Of a stretch of 51,345 nucleotides of DNA, positions 45,789-51,345 are shown piece after piece. The stretch lies in contig CAKSWG010000013.1 in assembly GCA_934511465.1 (NCBI GenBank), positions 1-51,345 on the forward strand. The letters run 5' to 3'. The translations under genes and the position numbers were made by a program. Numbering within the stretch: position 1 is the first letter of the stretch; every line of letters begins with the position of its first letter. The DNA comes from an uncultured Faecalibacterium sp. GTDB taxonomy: Bacteria > Bacillota > Clostridia > Oscillospirales > Ruminococcaceae. The notes below the pieces were generated by a model. It did not search any database, had not been told where the DNA came from, and saw nothing but the letters and a program-made list of their open reading frames with translations.

Positions 45789-48700
45789 ATGACGAACAAA
45801 AAGTTTAAAATTGCAGCAATGTCTATGGCACTTACCGCATGCGTTGCGGCCCAGCCCTTGCTGGCAAACGCTGCTGATGAAACTGATACCACCTCCTCCA
45901 ACGGCGCTCCCGAGCAGGCTGCTGAGAACGTTTCTCCCACTGCCGAGACCGGCGGCACTGTGCAGAGCGAGGCCGAGCAGGAGCCCGTCAAGAATGACGA
46001 GTCCGAAGACGCCGTGAGCACCATTGGCGGCAAGGATGTGACCGTGGATTACGAACACGAAAAGGATACCGTCACGGAAGGCCCGAGCGGTACCACCACC
46101 GACAGCACCGGCACCGTGAACCGCGATGTGCCCAAAGAGAGCGAGCCCAACGCGCAGCAGCCCGCCGGGGACGGCCAGCAGGGCAGCTCCGAGGGCGGCA
46201 ATGCCAATGACGGCCAGCAGACCGGCAGCACTGAGGGCGGTGCCACCGCGCCCAAGCAGGACAACGAACAGGACGATGGCCAGAACGACACCGAGAAAAA
46301 GCCCATCGGCAGCGCCAACAAGTCCGAGACGGTGAAGAAGGAGACCGATGTTGTGCTGGGTGAAACCACCACCAAGATCGAAACCACCACCAACCCGGAT
46401 GGCTCCACCACCGAGACCACGACCACCACCACCGACGCCACCCTTGAGACCACCACCACCGTCACCGGTGAAGCAAGCGCCAAAACCGACGAGACCACCA
46501 CCGAGAACGTAGCGGATTCGCTGGACAGCGAGCTGGGCGGCAAAAAGGGCGACCTGAGCTGGGATACTGCCGAAGGCACAAAATTTGGCGATTACACGGT
46601 GTCCGGCACCAAAGAGAACACAGACGACGGCAGCAAAACCTTTACCCTGACCAAAAAAGATCAGGAAAAGACCGGTGAGATGACCGGTGAGGACATTGCC
46701 AAGCTGATCGAGGCCGGCTACAAGGACAACGGCAAGGGCACCTACACCCTGACCCGGGACTACACCGACTCCAAGGGCCAGAAGCAGACCACCACCATCA
46801 CGGTGGATTCCAGCAGCGCCACCAAGACCACCAGCACCACCCTGACCATCCGGATGGAAAGCCAGAAGCAGGACGGCGGCGAGGACTTTGGCAGCAAAGA
46901 GAACACGGACTACCCCTATCCTTCCACCGACATCACTGTGAAGGATAACAACGGCAAGGACCACACCTTCGACCTGAAGGACATTCTGGATAAGGCCAAA
47001 GCCAACAAGGACGGCACCTTCATCTATGAGGACAAGGACAACAACCTGACCTATACCATCACCCGCAAGGAAGGCTCCGAGGACCTGAGCGGCCTGACCG
47101 ATCTGGAACTGAAAAAGCTGCTGAACGATCACGCCGGCAGTGAAAAATACACTCTGGACAACGAAGGCAACCTTTGCTATATCACCGATAAGGGCGAAAA
47201 GTGCCGCGTGAGCGACGCGCAGAACGCCCTGCTGCGCAACAGCCTTAGTCTGGATGTCAGCATCACCGACCATCACGGCAAAGAGTCCGGCAGCAAGGCC
47301 GACGGCTTTGACAGCGTGGAAGAAGCCAAGGCCGACGCCGAAAAGCGGGCACAGGATGAAGCGTTGAAAAAGGCTCTGGCCGAAGCCATCCATCAGGAGA
47401 CCGGCAAGACCCTGACGGAAAATGACATCACCCTGCCCAAAGTGCGAGACGGCAAGTTTGAGTGGACGGATACCACCACCGGCAAAACGTACACCTTCCG
47501 CTATACGGAAAAGGGCACCGTCAGCGGCTCTGAAAAGATCAACGACCCCACCACTGTTGACCCGAACGCTTCTTCTGCCGAGAAGAACACCGAGACCGGC
47601 TCCGCCGAAGTGTCCGGCTCTACCGTGATCTGGACCGCGGAAGGCAAGACCTATACCGATACCACTGTCAAGGAGACCTTTGGCGATGGCTACGACTTTA
47701 CCAAGGAGACCGAGGATAAGCTCGCGCTCAAGGGCAGCGCCGAGTACAACAAAGACGGCCGGCTGACGAAGCTTATTACCGAAGACGGAAAGACCTATAC
47801 CTTCAAATACTCGGAAGGGTCTGCCCCCGATGGTCTTGGCACTATTTCCGGCGAGCAGTTCAGGAAGGTCGAGTGGTCTGTAACTGAAAAGACCAAGGAA
47901 GTGGAAAAGGAGGAAGCCGTTGACGTTGGCACCATTTCCATCTCCGACAAGTCTTACACCAAAAACGCCGATGGTACCTACGACTTTACCATCAAAGGTG
48001 AACCATACACCGGCCTGACCAAAAACGAGGACGGCACCTACTCCAAGACGACCGAGGACGGCACCACCCTCATCATCACCGTCACGCCTTCCAAGACTGC
48101 ACCCGACATGAAAACCGCGCTGGAAGGCAAGGGCTATACAGACGTCATTGTGAAGGACGACGGCACCGTTTCCTACAAGGATAAGGACGGCGTGCAGTAC
48201 AAGGGCACCTACAGTGCTTCCGCCGAGGACATCACGCTCAAGAAGTACAAAAAGATGGACGAACCGCTCACCGGCAACGGTTCCAGCAAGGAAGAAGCCA
48301 AGAAGGACCTTTTTACCAAAATTCAAAAAGAGCTTGCCGAGCTGGGCGATGGCGAAAGCCTGCTGTTCGATGGCAAATACGAGTTCACCAAAGGGACCAG
48401 TGAATCCGAGATCAAGGAGATCATCTCCAAGGTCGTCAACTGCGCTGTCGATTTTGACAAGCTGGACCCCAAGGCCCTGCAAAAGATGCTGGAAGAGCAG
48501 AAAGCCGAAGCCGACGCTGCGGGCAAGTCTTACACCGGCACGCACGCGGACTATTACTACAAAAAGTCCGATGGCACCAAGGTCGATAAGTACGACGGCC
48601 ACCTTTGGTGGGACGGGAACGGCAACGTTTATTACCTCACCGAAAAAGAGGATTGGCGGCCCGATTATCCCGGCTATGGGCCCGGCCATGGCGGCGGCTG

Positions 48701-50195
48701 GAAAGACCGCTATAATTTTGAACTTGTCACCCTAGTCCAGACTGAGGACGACTATATCGAGCATCTGGACCTTGCTACCGATTCCAACCTGACCCTTGCC
48801 GAGAAGAACCAAGACGGCAGCTCCAAAACCACCGGCTGCGTCCTGATCAACAAAAAGCTGGAGTGGAACGAGGACGCCGGCAAGCTCATCCAGGGCGACG
48901 GCAACACCATCGTCGGTCTGGGCAAGCGCATCACCTACGACGACGAGAACGACAAAGACCCCACGACCGGCCACTACGAGTTTGCCCGTGCCACTTGGGA
49001 TAACCAGTATGGCCCGCAGTACCGCGACCCTGACGCCAAAGACAACAACCCCGACCGCAGCGTATACTACAAGCTGACCGGCACCGTGGCTTATGGTCAG
49101 GTGGGCGACACCTACACCGCCCAGAAGAAATGGCTGAGCAACGAGTATGACTATGCCTCTGCCCGGGAAGCCGCCGAAAATGCACTGAAAAAGTACAAAG
49201 AAAACTATACGGGCAACCTCGACGACCTGAAGAATGCACAGGTGGTAGAGATCTGCTCCGACCAGACCCCCTACGGCGAGCGCTCCTATAAAATTTACCT
49301 GTACACCTCTTCTCTTACGGCTTACGGCTACCTGTCCGACTACAGCAACGTCTGCGGCAACGCACACTACAACGCACAGGACCCGAACGACTATGTAGGC
49401 GGCTACGATCTGCGCATCGATGACCTGACCCAGATCAACGAAGAGCACGTGACCGCCCACGGCAAGAGCGATTACTACTGCACCGGCACCCTGAGCCGTC
49501 TCACCAAAAAACTGGATGATATCAGCAACGATCTGGGCCTGACCCCCACCCACAAGACCGTCACGATCTATGAGGATCAGGTGACCGGCACTGGCAGCGG
49601 CCTGTTTGGCAGCTACGACCGCCACATGACCGAGGAGCACGACTACACCTCTCCTGACAACGACTATCACGTGATCAGCGCCGACTCCACCGCCGAATAC
49701 ACCACCTACAAAACTTGGGAGGACACCACCGCCCACCGGAGCGACGTTCTTGAAACGATCACCGGTTCCTTCAAGTTCAGCTACACCTCCACAAAGGACG
49801 CCAAGGTAGCCAAGGCCACCAAGGAGACTCATGTGCGCACCAAGTCCTCGGTGAAGTACCACTACTCCTACGTGGAGCACGAAGAGCTGGACCCCATCAC
49901 CGAGACCACCACAGTAACCACCCCCGGTGGCGGCGGTGAAGAGGAGAACGGCCTCGACGCGCCCGTTCTGCCCAGCACCCCCGAACTGCCGCCAGTGCAG
50001 GACGCACGGCCCGACGCAACGCCGGACGCCCCGGTGCTGCCTGCCGAGCCTGCTCTGCCCGCTGTGCAGGACGCACATGCCCTGCCGCAGACCGGCGTGA
50101 ACTGGCTCACCGCCATTGGTCTGGCTCTCAGTGGCATGACCCTGATGGCCACCGGTGCCTTTGCCAGCCTGACCGGCAAGAAGGCAAAGCGCTGA
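45789..50195 (+). CDS. Giant LPxTG-anchored surface protein
   Basis: 1,468 residues. Signal peptide 1-29 (MTNKKFKIAAMSMALTACVA then AQPLLANAA). Residues 30-250 are a low-complexity Ser/Thr/Glu/Gly stalk with Thr-rich tracts. The centre has repeated beta modules with motifs such as GTYTLTRDYTDSKGQKQTTT, GKTYTFRYTEKG, GKTYTFKYSEG and GTVSYKDKDGVQYKGTY. A unique region (about 930-1370) is rich in Tyr/Asp. A Pro-rich wall-spanning segment contains two similar units (APVLPSTPELPPVQDA, APVLPAEPALPAVQDA). The sortase signal is LPQTG, then a hydrophobic helix and KKAKR. AAAGGAG precedes the ATG at 45789. It is probably an adhesin; ligand unknown. No sortase gene lies in the window. Confidence 0.92.
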   Translation: MTNKKFKIAAMSMALTACVAAQPLLANAADETDTTSSNGAPEQAAENVSPTAETGGTVQSEAEQEPVKNDESEDAVSTIGGKDVTVDYEHEKDTVTEGPSGTTTDSTGTVNRDVPKESEPNAQQPAGDGQQGSSEGGNANDGQQTGSTEGGATAPKQDNEQDDGQNDTEKKPIGSANKSETVKKETDVVLGETTTKIETTTNPDGSTTETTTTTTDATLETTTTVTGEASAKTDETTTENVADSLDSELGGKKGDLSWDTAEGTKFGDYTVSGTKENTDDGSKTFTLTKKDQEKTGEMTGEDIAKLIEAGYKDNGKGTYTLTRDYTDSKGQKQTTTITVDSSSATKTTSTTLTIRMESQKQDGGEDFGSKENTDYPYPSTDITVKDNNGKDHTFDLKDILDKAKANKDGTFIYEDKDNNLTYTITRKEGSEDLSGLTDLELKKLLNDHAGSEKYTLDNEGNLCYITDKGEKCRVSDAQNALLRNSLSLDVSITDHHGKESGSKADGFDSVEEAKADAEKRAQDEALKKALAEAIHQETGKTLTENDITLPKVRDGKFEWTDTTTGKTYTFRYTEKGTVSGSEKINDPTTVDPNASSAEKNTETGSAEVSGSTVIWTAEGKTYTDTTVKETFGDGYDFTKETEDKLALKGSAEYNKDGRLTKLITEDGKTYTFKYSEGSAPDGLGTISGEQFRKVEWSVTEKTKEVEKEEAVDVGTISISDKSYTKNADGTYDFTIKGEPYTGLTKNEDGTYSKTTEDGTTLIITVTPSKTAPDMKTALEGKGYTDVIVKDDGTVSYKDKDGVQYKGTYSASAEDITLKKYKKMDEPLTGNGSSKEEAKKDLFTKIQKELAELGDGESLLFDGKYEFTKGTSESEIKEIISKVVNCAVDFDKLDPKALQKMLEEQKAEADAAGKSYTGTHADYYYKKSDGTKVDKYDGHLWWDGNGNVYYLTEKEDWRPDYPGYGPGHGGGWKDRYNFELVTLVQTEDDYIEHLDLATDSNLTLAEKNQDGSSKTTGCVLINKKLEWNEDAGKLIQGDGNTIVGLGKRITYDDENDKDPTTGHYEFARATWDNQYGPQYRDPDAKDNNPDRSVYYKLTGTVAYGQVGDTYTAQKKWLSNEYDYASAREAAENALKKYKENYTGNLDDLKNAQVVEICSDQTPYGERSYKIYLYTSSLTAYGYLSDYSNVCGNAHYNAQDPNDYVGGYDLRIDDLTQINEEHVTAHGKSDYYCTGTLSRLTKKLDDISNDLGLTPTHKTVTIYEDQVTGTGSGLFGSYDRHMTEEHDYTSPDNDYHVISADSTAEYTTYKTWEDTTAHRSDVLETITGSFKFSYTSTKDAKVAKATKETHVRTKSSVKYHYSYVEHEELDPITETTTVTTPGGGGEEENGLDAPVLPSTPELPPVQDARPDATPDAPVLPAEPALPAVQDAHALPQTGVNWLTAIGLALSGMTLMATGAFASLTGKKAKR

Positions 50196-50268
50196 CACAG
50201 GCTCCTCGCAGGACGGAGTCACGCCTTATAAAAAGCTGTCACGATCATCCGAATCCCCAAACACACAA

Positions 50269-50305
50269 AGCCCCTTCGGAGCAGCTGCTCCGAAGGGGCT
50301 CTTTT
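50269..50305 (+). terminator. Terminator of the surface protein gene
   Basis: A perfect palindrome with 16-base arms (50269-50284 and 50285-50300; AGCCCCTTCGGAGCAG on the left) followed by CTTTTG. Confidence 0.9.
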
Positions 50306-50374
50306 GTTTGACCGGGAAAGCTTCGTCAAATCTTTTTCTCCGGGTTTATACGGGGATGCTGGCATCAAAAAATA

Positions 50375-50932
50375 TCAGAGCATCGGCGGCGTATAGATAT
50401 CACCACCGCTCTCCCCATAATGCCTTTTGGCAAAAATCACCAGATAGTCCGCCGCTTCACCTTGTCCATCTGCGGCCTCCTTCTTTACAATTTCAACGCA
50501 GAATTCAACATGATTGCCATCGTATTGATAATAACACAGCAAATCCTTCACCACTGCATTCGCAGCTTTTGTCCACGCCTGCGGATCAACAGCATTCTTC
50601 GGCATGGAAAAGACAGCCGTTCCGAATTCGTCGCCACCAGCGGTCACTTCTGTCTGATAAACCTCGGTTACATTCAGAGGATCATAGACAGCTGCGTATT
50701 CATCCTGAAGATATGCCTCCAGAATGGCCCGTGCTTTTACGCTCAGCGCTTTGTTTTCGACCAGATTATAAGAATCCTCGTTTTGCGCAGCTGCCGCTTT
50801 CAGTGCAGTCTTTACTGCATTTTTTGCCTGCTCCGAACTGCTGCTGCCGCCGCTGGGCCAGCAGCCTGTCAGTACTGTCAGTGTCAATGCGCCGCCTAAA
50901 AGCAAAACTGCCCGTCTTGAGATTTTCCTCAC
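50375..50932 (-). CDS. Small lipoprotein of unknown function, behind a poly-G promoter
   Basis: 185 residues from a GTG at 50932 (AAAGGA about twelve bases upstream); ATGs at 50944 and 50959 are alternatives with worse ribosome sites. The signal (RKISRRAVLLLGGALTLTVL) ends in a lipobox LTGC, then a Ser/Gly linker. The mature part has helical stretches (KNAVKTALKAAAAQNEDSYN) and YQTEVTAGGDEFGTAVFSMP, AVVKDLLCYYQYDGNHVEFC, ending ADYLVIFAKRHYGESGGD. This DUF-type lipoprotein is not assigned to a named family. Its promoter spacer contains a G13 tract (51008-51020), so expression may be phase variable. Confidence 0.8.
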   Translation of the reverse strand: MRKISRRAVLLLGGALTLTVLTGCWPSGGSSSSEQAKNAVKTALKAAAAQNEDSYNLVENKALSVKARAILEAYLQDEYAAVYDPLNVTEVYQTEVTAGGDEFGTAVFSMPKNAVDPQAWTKAANAVVKDLLCYYQYDGNHVEFCVEIVKKEAADGQGEAADYLVIFAKRHYGESGGDIYTPPML

Positions 50933-50995
50933 GGTAAAACACATCCTTTCTGATTCCATTCTTTACAGTCGGGGTTTACCCCCTTTTCTTTTTTT

Positions 50996-51027
50996 ATTGT
51001 AATACATCCCCCCCCCCCCCGGGTCAA
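50996..51027 (-). promoter_or_regulatory. Lipoprotein promoter with homopolymeric G tract in the spacer
   Basis: On the minus strand: TTGACC (51022-51027), one C, G13 (51008-51020), then overlapping candidate -10s TATTAC (50999-51004, spacer 17) and TACAAT (50996-51001, spacer 20). Changes in tract length would alter the spacing. Confidence 0.65.
51008..51020. repeat. C13/G13 homopolymer
   Basis: Thirteen consecutive Cs on the plus strand, the longest homopolymer in the window, in a genome with few such tracts. Confidence 0.97.
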
Positions 51028-51029
51028 AC

Positions 51030-51047
51030 TGCATTCACGCAGGTTTC
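51030..51047. repeat. 18-bp repeat, right copy
   Basis: TGCATTCACGCAGGTTTC, matching 45419-45436 at 17 of 18 positions. It lies three bases upstream of the lipoprotein -35. Confidence 0.8.
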
Positions 51048-51143
51048 AACCCCTTTCGCGTGCATTGTGAAAAATAATTCTCCACTTTTTAGGCAGGATG
51101 TATAGGAATCAAAAAAATGCGGGGCAACCGCTTGATGTGTGCA

Positions 51144-51257
51144 GTCGCGCACCCCAGTTCAGCAGAAAACCGCAATAAAAAAGCAGCTCTGCCAAGGCAG
51201 AGCTGCAAAGTTTGCAATACGGGTAAAATCAGCGCTTGCTGAACTGAGGTGCGCGAC
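51144..51257. repeat. 21-bp inverted repeat made of rpsI 3' end sequence
   Basis: The left arm (51144-51164, starting GTCGCGCACC) is the reverse complement of 51237-51257 at 20 of 21 positions. The right arm encodes the RRAPQFSK end of S9. The 72-base spacer holds the rpsI terminator. Confidence 0.85.
51177..51206 (-). terminator. Terminator after the rpsI end
   Basis: GCAGCTCTGC (51183-51192) pairs with GCAGAGCTGC (51197-51206) and is followed on the minus strand by TTTTTTATTG. Confidence 0.9.
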
Positions 51258-51345
51258 GAGCAGCCTTCAGACCGTACTCACCTATCCTTGGTCCAAAAAG
51301 TCCAGTATTTATGCGGGTTTTCGGGCTTTTCTCTCTCAGTAAACC
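51229..51345 (-). pseudogene. rpsI: 3' end of rpsI (ribosomal protein S9) fused to unrelated sequence, open to the edge
   Basis: The last 15 codons read YGLKAARRAPQFSKR followed by TGA at 51229-51231, an unmistakable S9 C-terminus, and the terminator lies 22 bases beyond. Directly upstream (51277-51345) the frame stays open but encodes REKSPKTRINTGLFGPRIGE, which is not S9 (expected ...ERKK before YGLK). The fragment is therefore a displaced 3' end, as left by an element inserted into the end of rpsI; the rest of the gene or the element lies outside the window. A sequence chimera is the main alternative. Confidence 0.75.

Noticed and set aside
45684..48689. A 1,001-codon minus-strand frame opposite the surface protein
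   Set aside because: Val/Gly/Leu-rich antisense of a repetitive gene; no ribosome site or recognisable domain, while the plus-strand frame has signal peptide and LPQTG anchor.
51139..51342. A 67-codon plus-strand frame at the right edge
   Set aside because: It runs antisense to the rpsI end and its terminator and has no ribosome site.

Overview
The window reads as a chromosomal segment of a Gram-positive gut anaerobe of the Faecalibacterium/Ruminococcaceae type, most like Faecalibacterium prausnitzii. This is an inference from gene content and style: moderately high GC, strong AGGAGG ribosome sites, a glgB-glgC-glgD-glgA glycogen operon, an acetate kinase, a Na+-type F-ATPase, an LPxTG surface protein and dispersed palindromic intergenic elements. 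No search was run. Most genes are on the minus strand. I saw no rRNA, tRNA, CRISPR array, transposase or integrase.

Layout. 0.3-2.3 kb: a secreted leucine-rich-repeat/SLH surface protein. 2.8-7.0 kb: mannose-6-phosphate isomerase (manA) behind a TRAP transporter operon (dctP-dctQ-dctM). 7.2-11.5 kb: a four-gene sensory operon with a sugar-binding-type periplasmic protein, histidine kinase, response regulator and a second, membrane-anchored binding protein, but no permease or ATPase. 11.6-16.3 kb: RqcH, a Nif3-like protein, TrmK, a DUF1858 protein and YitT. 16.4-21.5 kb: a PII-like/DUF1538 pair, a GltD-like flavoprotein and TmcAL. 21.6-26.1 kb: acetate kinase, a zinc-ribbon protein with a long structured leader, cardiolipin synthase and uridine kinase. 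26.5-33.8 kb: a complete F0F1 ATP synthase operon. 34.1-40.5 kb: glycogen synthesis. 40.7-42.1 kb: a 3D/G5 cell-wall protein behind a structured leader. 42.5-45.3 kb: a compact phage-type cassette (tail fibre, accessory proteins, M15 peptidase, holin) with no head, terminase or integrase genes. 45.5-50.2 kb: a small ORF and a 1,468-residue LPQTG surface protein. 50.4-51.0 kb: a lipoprotein. 51.2 kb to the edge: the last 15 codons of ribosomal protein S9 joined to unrelated sequence.

How the genes fit together. The sensory operon lies directly upstream of the TRAP/manA block, whose promoter carries two palindromes, so sensing of an extracellular ligand coupled to uptake is a reasonable hypothesis. 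The glycogen operon holds the whole route from glucose-1-phosphate to branched glycogen. AckA supplies ATP by substrate-level phosphorylation, and the ATP synthase c subunit has the two-carboxylate ion site of Na+-coupled rotors. The right end is rich in surface and accessory features: a G13 tract inside a promoter spacer (a likely phase-variable switch), a phage tail/lysis remnant and a truncated rpsI end that looks like the attachment site of an integrated element to the right of the window.
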